Assembly: GCA_021848765.1 (NCBI GenBank)
Contig: JAJZTU010000207.1
Location: forward strand, 1 to 6,260
DNA from: Bacillota bacterium
Lineage (GTDB): Bacteria > Bacillota > GCA-003054495 > Carboxydocellales > JAJZTU01
Reading direction: 5' to 3'
Length of the DNA: 6,260 nt
The notes under the pieces are model-generated. The model made no database searches and was not told the origin of the DNA. It worked only from the letters and a program-made list of their open reading frames with translations. This document shows positions 1-5,409 of this stretch, piece after piece (position 1 is the first letter of the stretch; each line of letters starts with the position of its first letter). A program made the translations under genes and the position numbers.

Positions 1-255
1 GAGAAAAAAATACGTGAATATGTAGGAGAAAAAATTGAAAAAGCAGATGCTGCATTTGTTTTAGAACATACCGGTTTTGCTATAGGTGGAGTGCCCCCTA
101 TTGGACATATAACTGAGGTAAAAACGATTTTAGACGAAGATTTATTTAAATACTTGGAAATATGGGCCGCTGCCGGTACTCCTCATGCGGTTTTTAAACT
201 TACTCCCGATGCTCTATTAAGAATTACCCGAGGAGAAGTTGTATTAATAAAATAG
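1..255 (+). CDS. YbaK/EbsC-family aminoacyl-tRNA deacylase (C-terminal part only)
   Basis: The frame is open from the first base to a TAG at 253-255 and gives 84 residues, so the N-terminal half lies left of the window. The family normally has about 150-160 residues. Visible family hallmarks are FAIGGVPPIGH (residues 26-36), followed by the GTPHAVFKLTPDAL segment (59-72). Proteins of this family are stand-alone editing domains that hydrolyse mischarged tRNA, typically Cys-tRNA(Pro), in the cytoplasm. The conserved catalytic lysine of the family would lie in the missing part, so activity cannot be judged. Hand count gives 93 G+C in 255 bases (36%), with many AAA, ATA and TTA codons, while sampled lines of the neighbouring aminotransferase are about 55% GC. 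This suggests a different history for this gene. It runs towards the aminotransferase gene, and their stops are separated by 12 bp with no room for a separate terminator. Confidence 0.85.
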   Translation, partial: EKKIREYVGEKIEKADAAFVLEHTGFAIGGVPPIGHITEVKTILDEDLFKYLEIWAAAGTPHAVFKLTPDALLRITRGEVVLIK

Positions 256-267
256 TTGCTGGAAACT

Positions 268-1449
268 TTAGATATTGAAATTGCAGCTGACAATGTTATT
301 GACGCGTTCCACAACTTCCTGCAGGGCCTCCTCGGATTGGGTCAGGGCAATCCGCACATAGCCCTCCCCCTGTTCCCCGAAAGCATTACCGGGAATAACC
401 AGCACCCCTGCCTTTTCCAGCAGCTCAATAGAAAAGGCCATCGAGGAACTGAACCCTTCCGGTATTTTGGCCCACAAAAACATGGAACCCTTGGGTTTGG
501 GAATCTTCCACCCTACTTTAGCCAGACCGTCTACCAGCACATCCCGCCGTCTTTGGTAGGCTGCTGCATTTTCCCGCACAAACTCCGGGGGACCATCCAG
601 TGCTGTCAAGGCCGCTTCCTGAACTGCGGTAAACACCCCGTAATCAATATTGGACTTAATTTTATTCAAATTCTGGACCACGTCTGCCCTGCCAACCACA
701 AAACCAATCCGGCAGCCGGCCATATTAAAGGTTTTGGAACAGGAATGGAACTCTATTCCCACTTCCTTGGCCCCTTCTACCTCCAGAAAGCTCATGGGCT
801 TAAATCCGTCAAAGGCCAGTTCCGAATAAGCAGCATCATGACAGATGAGGACATTGTATTTTTTCCCGAACTCCACCGCCTCCCGGAAGAAACCGGCATT
901 GGCTACGGCAGCTACCGGGTTGCTGGGATAATTAAGCATCATCATCTTCGCCTTGCGGGCCGCAGTTTCCGGAATAGCCCGGAAATCCGGCAGGAACCCA
1001 CGCTCCTCTTTTAAGGGCATGGGGTAGATTTCACCCCCGGCCAACAGGATACTGGCGCTGTAAATGGGATAGCCCGGATCCGGCACCAGGGCGATTTCCC
1101 CGGGGTTGATATAAGCCCAAGCCAGGTGGCCGAGACCATCCTGGGAACCCATGAGAATCAGGACCTCCTGCTCAGGGTCCAGCTTTACTCCAAAGCGCTT
1201 CAGATACCACCGGGCCACTGCTTCCCGCAGGTCCAGCCTTCCTTCAAATACCGGATAGCGATAGTTGTTATCGTTTTGGATACCCTTGATGAGCGCCTCT
1301 TTGATGTGCTCCCCAGGGGGCCGGTCAGGGCTGCCGATTCCTAAGTTGATCACCTTTGAGCCTGTCTCCTCTACCCGCCGCTTGTGGGCTTCCATTTCTG
1401 AGAAGATACCGGTGCTCAGCTTGTGCATTCTCTGGGCTACTTCAAACAT
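268..1449 (-). CDS. PLP-dependent class I/II aminotransferase, LL-diaminopimelate aminotransferase (DapL)-like
   Basis: This is a complete 393-residue fold-type I aminotransferase, the usual length for the family. Visible residues are GSQDGL (101-106) in the PLP phosphate region, NYPSNP with Asn173 and Asn177, Asp205 and Tyr208 in HDAAYSE, the Schiff-base lysine Lys239 in HSCSKT with Arg247 following, SNIDYG (266-271), and Arg366 in GYVRIAL for the substrate carboxylate. The overall pattern (GIGSPD near residue 38, MAGCRIGFVVG, KSNIDYGVF) resembles proteins annotated as LL-diaminopimelate aminotransferase in Bacilli and Clostridia. DapL makes LL-diaminopimelate from tetrahydrodipicolinate and glutamate. 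Substrate specificity is not proven here, and a general amino-acid aminotransferase is equally possible. The ATG at 1449 is supported by AGGAG at 1458-1462, 8 nt upstream. The gene is monocistronic by context: a terminator precedes its promoter, and a convergent gene follows. Confidence 0.9.
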   Translation of the reverse strand: MFEVAQRMHKLSTGIFSEMEAHKRRVEETGSKVINLGIGSPDRPPGEHIKEALIKGIQNDNNYRYPVFEGRLDLREAVARWYLKRFGVKLDPEQEVLILMGSQDGLGHLAWAYINPGEIALVPDPGYPIYSASILLAGGEIYPMPLKEERGFLPDFRAIPETAARKAKMMMLNYPSNPVAAVANAGFFREAVEFGKKYNVLICHDAAYSELAFDGFKPMSFLEVEGAKEVGIEFHSCSKTFNMAGCRIGFVVGRADVVQNLNKIKSNIDYGVFTAVQEAALTALDGPPEFVRENAAAYQRRRDVLVDGLAKVGWKIPKPKGSMFLWAKIPEGFSSSMAFSIELLEKAGVLVIPGNAFGEQGEGYVRIALTQSEEALQEVVERVNNIVSCNFNI

Positions 1450-1517
1450 ATTTTTATCTCCTTCCGTTCCACTTAGGTGTTCCGTATTTACTGGTCATAA
1501 ACTGCATTCGGAAGCGG

Positions 1518-1547
1518 TTACACTAACGGTGCAATTAATTCTTCCAT
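1518..1547 (-). CDS. Possible leader ORF in the aminotransferase 5' UTR
   Basis: The frame starting at ATG 1545-1547 encodes the nine-residue peptide MEELIAPLV and ends with TAA at 1518-1520. An AGGAGG (complement at 1558-1563) sits 10 nt upstream, the strongest Shine-Dalgarno match in this leader besides that of the aminotransferase itself. The same frame is open up to an ATG at 1587-1589, which would give 23 residues but has no clear ribosome site. It lies between the predicted transcription start (about 1596) and the aminotransferase start at 1449, so it would be co-transcribed. No run of one amino acid is present, which argues against a classical attenuation peptide. It may be a real small ORF, an upstream regulatory ORF, or chance. 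Confidence 0.3.
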   Translation of the reverse strand: MEELIAPLV

Positions 1548-1602
1548 CTGACCAAATCCTCCTGTGCTTATCCGGTCCGGCAAATTCATTACGACCATTT
1601 TT

Positions 1603-1631
1603 ATTATAGCAAATGACACAGGCACCGGCAA
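1603..1631 (-). promoter_or_regulatory. Sigma-A promoter for the aminotransferase gene
   Basis: Read on the minus strand, TTGCCG (1626-1631) is followed after exactly 17 bp by a perfect TATAAT (1603-1608) preceded by TGC, an extended -10 element. Transcription would start near 1596, giving a leader of about 147 nt before the ATG at 1449. It lies just downstream of the alcohol dehydrogenase terminator, so the aminotransferase has its own transcription unit. The -35 element overlaps the edge of the preceding terminator's T-tract side by only a few bases. Confidence 0.75.
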
Positions 1632-1639
1632 AATACCGC

Positions 1640-1673
1640 AAAAAAGAAGTCAGGGTAGATTTAACCCTGACTT
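1640..1673 (-). terminator. Rho-independent terminator after the alcohol dehydrogenase gene
   Basis: A perfect 10-bp stem (1647-1656 with 1664-1673, core AGTCAGGGT) closes a 7-base loop. On the minus strand it is followed by CTTTTTTG (A-run at 1640-1645 on the plus strand). It lies about 118 nt past the alcohol dehydrogenase stop and before the aminotransferase promoter. On the plus strand it is followed only by TTTTAATG, so minus-strand use is favoured. The stretch 1674-1790 between the terminator and the gene holds nothing else that I can identify. Confidence 0.85.
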
Positions 1674-1790
1674 TTAATGATTTATATATAACCCCGGTCC
1701 GGGTCTATTTCTTGCCTAACGCCGTTTACTGTCAGGTATGGGCTGCCCGTAAAGGAAGCCAGCTGACCAGGTCTTGATGAGAATCGGAGA

Positions 1791-2840
1791 CTAGGGCTTA
1801 ATAGCAACCTTCAAAACCCCATCCAATTTTTGCCCGAAGATCCGGTAACCTTCTACAATATCCACCAGTGCAAAACGATGAGTAATTAACGGGGTAAGGT
1901 CCACCCGGCCGTGGGCGATAACATCGATCATCCTCCTCAGCCGCTCGCTGCCTCCCGGACAAAGTGTACTCATGATTTTAAGGTCGGCAATCCCTGCACC
2001 GAAGGCCTCTAAAGGTACGGTAAGGTTGCTTTCATACACTCCTAAACTGGAAACTGTTCCGCCGGGCCGTACGGAACGCAGGGCATTTTCAAAGGTTGCC
2101 TGCATCCCCAAAGCTTCAATAGCTACATCTACACCGTGCCCCCCGGTAAGGCGCTTAATCTCACCGGCCGGGTCCACTTTTTTAGGGTCAATGACATAAT
2201 CGGCCCCCATTTTCCGGGACATTTCCTGCCGTTCCGGGATACCCTCCACTGTAATGATGGTACTGGCCCCACTTAGACGTGCCCCGGCAGTGGCACACAG
2301 GCCAATCGGCCCCTGAGCAAAAATAGCCACGGAGTCGCCGATTTTAACCCTCCCGGTTTCCGAAGCGGAAAACCCGGTGGTCATAATGTCACCGACAAAG
2401 AGTACCTGTTCATCGGTCAGGTGATCAGGAATCGGCGCCAAGTTGTATTGGGCATAGGGTACTTTGATATATTCTGCTTGAGCGCCGTTAATTACATTAC
2501 CGAATTTCCACCCCCCCAGGAATCCGCCGCATTGAGAGGTACTGCCATTCTGGCAGTAAAAACACTGGCCACAAGGAGTGATGGCTCCGACAGCTACCCG
2601 CTGGCCGGCCTGGAATCCCTCTACTCCGGGACCAAGAGAATCGATTACTCCCACAAATTCATGGCCGATAATCAGTCCCGGCTCGACCGGATAGCCTCCA
2701 TGCAGAATATGAATGTCAGTTCCACAGATGGTTGTCAGCGTTACCTTCACTACCGCTTCACCAAAACCGGCCTCAGGTTTTGGCACATTTTCCACCCGGA
2801 TGTCATTGGGACCGCGAAAGACCAGGGCTTTCATTGTCAT
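1791..2840 (-). CDS. Zinc-dependent medium-chain alcohol dehydrogenase
   Basis: This 349-residue protein is a full-length member of the zinc-containing medium-chain dehydrogenase family. It oxidises alcohols or reduces carbonyls with NAD(P)(H) in the cytoplasm. Catalytic zinc ligands are visible as Cys39 (CGTDIH), His60-Glu61 (GHEFVG) and Asp151 (GDIMTTG). The four structural-zinc cysteines are present at 90, 93, 96 and 104. The Rossmann fold begins near residue 168, with AQGPIG (175-180) as the nucleotide loop. Glu199 at the end of the second strand is an acidic residue where NAD+-preferring enzymes carry one, but cofactor choice stays an inference. The Cys/His/Asp zinc set and the C-terminal ITHRFAL...DGVLKVAIKP region resemble secondary-alcohol and formaldehyde-type dehydrogenases, and the substrate cannot be assigned. 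ATG 2838-2840 is preferred over the ATG two codons later because AGGGGG (complement 2851-2856) lies 10 nt upstream. Its 327-bp upstream region carries a sigma-54-type promoter. Confidence 0.92.
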   Translation of the reverse strand: MTMKALVFRGPNDIRVENVPKPEAGFGEAVVKVTLTTICGTDIHILHGGYPVEPGLIIGHEFVGVIDSLGPGVEGFQAGQRVAVGAITPCGQCFYCQNGSTSQCGGFLGGWKFGNVINGAQAEYIKVPYAQYNLAPIPDHLTDEQVLFVGDIMTTGFSASETGRVKIGDSVAIFAQGPIGLCATAGARLSGASTIITVEGIPERQEMSRKMGADYVIDPKKVDPAGEIKRLTGGHGVDVAIEALGMQATFENALRSVRPGGTVSSLGVYESNLTVPLEAFGAGIADLKIMSTLCPGGSERLRRMIDVIAHGRVDLTPLITHRFALVDIVEGYRIFGQKLDGVLKVAIKP

Positions 2841-2948
2841 AGTGAGTTTACCCCCTTAAAATTCGTAGAGTCCAGGGTAGAAAACGACTAAGCCCAATCC
2901 AAGTTGTCACACTCCGGTGTTATTCCAGGACTCCCGAATAAGTTTTAA

Positions 2949-2965
2949 AGCAAAAACGGGGCCAA
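2949..2965 (-). promoter_or_regulatory. Sigma-54 (-24/-12) promoter for the alcohol dehydrogenase
   Basis: Read on the minus strand, TTGGCCCCGTTTTTGCT fits the sigma-54 consensus YTGGCACGNNNNTTGCW at all but two constrained positions, with the GG and GC doublets at the exact spacing (GG at 2962-2963, GC at 2950-2951 on the plus strand). The predicted start is near 2938, giving a leader of about 97 nt to the ATG at 2840. No equally good sigma-A promoter was seen close to this gene. If real, the gene would need an AAA+ enhancer-binding activator, which is not in the window. The stretch 2841-2937 shows no other identifiable feature. Confidence 0.6.
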
Positions 2966-2967
2966 GC

Positions 2968-3005
2968 CAGAACACATTGGAGTGATTACCAATTCAAATG
3001 TTCTG
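2968..3005. repeat. Interrupted inverted repeat next to the sigma-54 promoter
   Basis: The outer arms CAGAACA (2968-2974) and TGTTCTG (2999-3005) are perfect complements. Inside them ATTGG (2976-2980) pairs with CCAAT (2989-2993) around an 8-base loop, with a 1x5 internal bulge. It ends 3 bp upstream of the -24 element. It may be a protein-binding site; as an RNA it would lie upstream of the predicted start and so would not be transcribed from that promoter. Confidence 0.45.
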
Positions 3006-3092
3006 AACCTTGTCCCGCGGTACTTTCGGCCCCTTGATTTTTAAAAACCCTTGCTATCCTGGATCCTTTCGTAAAAAAATTTAAGATTAATA

Positions 3093-3112
3093 CTGTCCCA
3101 TTTTTGGGACAG
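3093..3112. repeat. Perfect palindrome, candidate operator or activator site
   Basis: CTGTCCCATTTTTGGGACAG has 8-bp arms around TTTT. It lies between the regulator gene and the alcohol dehydrogenase, centred about 165 bp upstream of the predicted sigma-54 start, a typical distance for an enhancer site. It also occupies the spacer of a weak sigma-A-like pair on the minus strand (TTGCTG 3110-3115, TATTAA 3087-3092, 17 bp apart). It could instead form a hairpin at the end of the regulator transcript (56 nt past its stop), but the T-run only begins about 12 nt later, so terminator strength would be poor. Confidence 0.5.
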
Positions 3113-3167
3113 CAAACCATTTTTTCCACAGTATGGGATGATTTATTCGACAGCTGTGCCGCTAAGT

Positions 3168-3887
3168 TTATTCACCCTTAAACCGGTGGACAAAACGCAA
3201 AACGTGTTCAGCCATTACCTGCTGTACCAGCTCGTCCTTTCCTTCTGAGATAAGATTAAAAATATGAAAATGGTCCTCCATAATCATTCGCAAAACCTGC
3301 TTTTTTTCAATCACCCCCGCAAATTCATCCTGCAACATCCGCAGCATAGTATCTCTGATACCCTTCAGCACAACCAGACTAACCCTATTCTTGGAGGCCT
3401 CGGCAATAGCTTCATGAAAAGCCATATCGGAGGCCCAGTAAGCTTCCCAATCCTCTTCGAACTGGGCCATTGACTGTAAAGCTGCAGCCATCCTGGTCAA
3501 ATCAGCTTCGGTAGCCCGCTGGGCGGCCCATTTCGCGGTGATCCCCTCCAGGGCAGCTCTAAATTCAAAGAGTTCTGCTTCCCTAACCTGTTCTAATAAC
3601 ATTAAATTCCGCAGAGACTCTACGATGTGTTTATAGCTTGTTTCACTGACGTAGGCTCCTCCGTTGATGGCCCCGGGCCTTACCACAATCAGGCCCTGGC
3701 CCTCTAACACCCGCATTGCCTCTCTGATCGATGCCCTACTTACCCCGAAAAGCTGTTGCAATACCCTTTCAGGCGGTAACCGGTCACCTGGTTTAAGCCT
3801 GCCACTGATAATGGCTTCCTGAATCTGGTTTACAATATCCTCAAAAGCCCTTGCTGACGATGCTTTACGAAAGGAATTACCCTGCAT
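3168..3887 (-). CDS. FadR-type GntR transcriptional regulator with FCD ligand domain
   Basis: This encodes 239 residues from ATG 3885-3887. The N-terminal winged helix-turn-helix (about residues 14-84) contains IISGRLKPGDRLPPERVL and GVSRASIREAMRVLEGQGL, the GntR signature. The all-helical FCD domain follows, with putative metal/ligand residues Asp154 and His158 (DMAFH), His206 and His228. Such proteins are dimeric, effector-released DNA-binding regulators, usually of carboxylate, acyl-CoA or amino-acid metabolism genes. The frame stays open upstream to a GTG at 4047-4049, but that extension (54 residues) has no domain character and reads through a long hairpin and the promoter. An ATG at 3930-3932 overlaps the -10 box. 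The ATG at 3887 follows AGGGGG (11-nt spacing) and gives the usual family length. Placed after the dehydratase-like pair on the same strand, it may control that operon or the alcohol dehydrogenase. Family is confident, target unknown. Confidence 0.9.
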   Translation of the reverse strand: MQGNSFRKASSARAFEDIVNQIQEAIISGRLKPGDRLPPERVLQQLFGVSRASIREAMRVLEGQGLIVVRPGAINGGAYVSETSYKHIVESLRNLMLLEQVREAELFEFRAALEGITAKWAAQRATEADLTRMAAALQSMAQFEEDWEAYWASDMAFHEAIAEASKNRVSLVVLKGIRDTMLRMLQDEFAGVIEKKQVLRMIMEDHFHIFNLISEGKDELVQQVMAEHVLRFVHRFKGE

Positions 3888-3930
3888 ACCTAAAAGTACC
3901 CCCTGACTACTGCCAGTGTTCATCTCTTCC

Positions 3931-3960
3931 ATTATATACGTATTTGCGCTTCTTCGACAA
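3931..3960 (-). promoter_or_regulatory. Sigma-A promoter for the GntR regulator
   Basis: On the minus strand TTGTCG (3955-3960) and a perfect TATAAT (3931-3936) are 18 bp apart. The start would fall near 3924, giving a leader of about 37 nt before ATG 3887. The -10 box overlaps the alternative start at 3930-3932, which argues against that start. Confidence 0.6.
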
Positions 3961-3990
3961 CTAATTATTTCCTTCCCATTTACAATGCAT

Positions 3991-4003
3991 ACGTTACCAA
4001 CGT
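3991..4003. promoter_or_regulatory. Short inverted repeat upstream of the regulator promoter
   Basis: ACGTTACCAACGT is a perfect 5-bp inverted repeat with a 3-bp centre, about 30 bp upstream of the -35 box of the regulator gene. Its size and GT...AC core are like GntR-family operators, but the spacing differs from the classical FadR-type site. Autoregulation is an inference. Confidence 0.35.
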
Positions 4004-4010
4004 GAAAACA

Positions 4011-4049
4011 GTGTCCCATATCTGCAACACCGTTGCAAATATAGGACAC
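4011..4049 (-). terminator. Long 18-bp hairpin after the dehydratase-like operon
   Basis: Arms 4011-4028 and 4032-4049 are inverted repeats with a 3-base loop. In minus-strand RNA all 18 positions pair, two as G-U wobbles. In plus-strand RNA the same two positions are C-A mismatches. This points to selection as RNA in the direction of the dehydratase-like genes, whose stop is 64 nt upstream. The hairpin is followed by TGTTTTC, a short, weak T-tract. It is a terminator or an mRNA 3'-end stabiliser, and a DNA operator is the alternative. Confidence 0.6.
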
Positions 4050-4066
4050 CGCCCCGGAGCAACACC

Positions 4067-4126
4067 TAATGATTTGCTTTAACCGATAACGATTTACTTT
4101 AACCGGTAATGATTTACTTTAGCTGG
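4067..4126. repeat. Three tandem 20-bp repeats over the 3' end of the dehydratase-like gene
   Basis: Units 4067-4086, 4087-4106 and 4107-4126 follow the pattern TAAYGATTTRCTTTARCYGR. Adjacent units are identical at 17 of 20 positions. The last unit contains the end of the coding sequence (codons for Gln-Leu-Lys and the TAA at 4114-4116); the other two lie beyond the stop, between gene and hairpin. Most likely they arose by slippage duplication of the gene end. Any function is unknown. Confidence 0.85.
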
Positions 4127-5409
4127 CCACGACGGGCTTTACGTTCCAATAACATTTCCAAAAAGGCATCTACCCGGTTTTTCACCGGGCCATCGGCATA
4201 ATCCCGGGGGTCCACCATATCCCCTTCCAACAGCAGGGTGGGAATCCCATACTTTTGTTCCAGGTAGCGGGCCTGATAGGGCAAAAATCCCGTAGCTATT
4301 TTACAACCATAGAGAGCATAACTGATTACACCATCCACCTTATAATCCAAGACGTGGCGGGTGACCAAATTCTCAACTGTCTCCCGCACCGAGGTCATGA
4401 ACCAGCATCCATAAAGAAACTTCCGGGCCAGGCTCTCGTAGGGTTTATCAGGGTCCAGCCGCCCACGGCTGTAATGGAAATAGTAGGTGTAAGTTTCACA
4501 GACACTGACAGCATCGAAGTTATGCAGGTAATTGAAAATGCCCAAGGTAAACCAGGGGGGAATATTGTCAAACAGTATCCGCAGTTTTTCCTGCTGGACC
4601 ACGCCCTTACCGGCATCCACCCGGGCCTTCACCTCATCGCGCAATTTCCGGTAGAAGTCCACCGCAGCCTGGGTGCCTGACCACTGCACCAGGGGCATCA
4701 AACAGGAGAGAAAATCTTCGGAACCGGCCGGTGACGGGATGGCCTTCCGCATCTGCTGAGCCTCTTCAAAGAGAGCCGAAGCTTCACCCGATAGCCTGAC
4801 CACCTCTTTAAGCCGGTCCTCCTCTAACTTGCGCCCGGTCACCCGCTCCAGGAAGGCTAAAGCTTCCTTTATCTGGGCTATGGTATATTCCAGGTAGTGG
4901 GATTCAATAGCATCAAGGCTCATCCGGGGCGGAATATAAGGCACTTCAAAAATAAAGGTAGGAATTTTGTAGCCCAGGATGCGCTCCATTTCCCGCCACC
5001 ACTTCAGGTGAAACACGCAGGAGCCACTGTCTCCCAGGAGAAAATCGGGTTCGGGCATGCCTCCGCCGGCAAAGGGTAAATCCAGGTTTTTTCCGCCCAG
5101 CAGGTAACCACTGGCATTGCGAAAATAGCCGCAGAGTTCCCGGGCATATCCTGCTCCTTCAGCAATCTCCAGCAAGGGGGGAGTAATCTGCCTGGCAGCA
5201 CAGGCTGCATTGAAGTTCTCCGGGTAAACAGGCAGTACATTATCAAAAACCCAGGTCAGGTCCACCAATCCGGCCCCGGTAACATAGCCAACCTTTTTCG
5301 ACCGGTCTTGCATTACCCGGTTAGCCTCTTCATAATAGGCTTTAACAAAAGGAAACACCTCTTTGGTAGTAGCTAAGGACTTGGTGGACTTATCTGTTTT
5401 GATGGACAT
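4114..5409 (-). CDS. 2-hydroxyacyl-CoA dehydratase / benzoyl-CoA reductase family subunit (larger subunit)
   Basis: This 431-residue protein is a complete member of the family that includes HgdA/HgdB, FldB/C and BcrB/BcrC. These two-subunit enzymes carry [4Fe-4S] clusters, are oxygen-sensitive, and eliminate water from 2-hydroxyacyl-CoA or reduce aromatic acyl-CoA by a ketyl-radical route after ATP-driven electron input from an activator. Family hallmarks are YPENFNAACAAR (62-73), Cys93 in ELCGYFR, Cys131 in SGSCVFHLKWW, Cys369 in YGCKIATG, and the C-terminal GIPTLLLEGDMVDPRDY (388-404). Cys93, Cys131 and Cys369 are the likely cluster ligands by pattern. Length (431) is closest to the larger subunits. 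The ATG at 5409 overlaps the upstream gene by 20 bp and has AGGGGGG at 5417-5423, 7 nt away, so translation is probably coupled. No activator gene follows; the next gene is a regulator. Dehydratase versus reductase, and substrate, are undecided. Confidence 0.88.
   Translation of the reverse strand: MSIKTDKSTKSLATTKEVFPFVKAYYEEANRVMQDRSKKVGYVTGAGLVDLTWVFDNVLPVYPENFNAACAARQITPPLLEIAEGAGYARELCGYFRNASGYLLGGKNLDLPFAGGGMPEPDFLLGDSGSCVFHLKWWREMERILGYKIPTFIFEVPYIPPRMSLDAIESHYLEYTIAQIKEALAFLERVTGRKLEEDRLKEVVRLSGEASALFEEAQQMRKAIPSPAGSEDFLSCLMPLVQWSGTQAAVDFYRKLRDEVKARVDAGKGVVQQEKLRILFDNIPPWFTLGIFNYLHNFDAVSVCETYTYYFHYSRGRLDPDKPYESLARKFLYGCWFMTSVRETVENLVTRHVLDYKVDGVISYALYGCKIATGFLPYQARYLEQKYGIPTLLLEGDMVDPRDYADGPVKNRVDAFLEMLLERKARRGQLK

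Noticed and set aside
256..1014. Long plus-strand open frame antisense to the aminotransferase
   Set aside because: It has no recognisable domain and no ribosome site, and it mirrors the codon structure of a clear minus-strand enzyme with intact catalytic residues.
1450..1596. Riboswitch or T-box in the aminotransferase leader
   Set aside because: The leader has no T-box core, no lysine-riboswitch-sized fold, and no terminator/antiterminator pair that I can find. Only the small ORF stands out.
1691..1704. GC-rich palindrome CCCGGTCCGGG after the alcohol dehydrogenase stop
   Set aside because: The arms leave a single-base loop and no T-tract follows. The real terminator lies at 1640-1673.
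3013..3023. GTACCGCGGGA on the minus strand, which matches the end of the T-box core found in tRNA-sensing leaders
   Set aside because: The preceding bases lack the GGGUGG part that pairs with the tRNA acceptor end, no terminator with a T-tract follows, and it lies upstream of the predicted start of the dehydrogenase gene. Chance similarity or a decayed remnant.
3093..3112. Palindrome as a strong rho-independent terminator of the regulator gene
   Set aside because: In minus-strand RNA the stem is followed by TATTAATCTTAAA before any T-run, so it lacks the immediate U-tract. A weak termination role remains possible.
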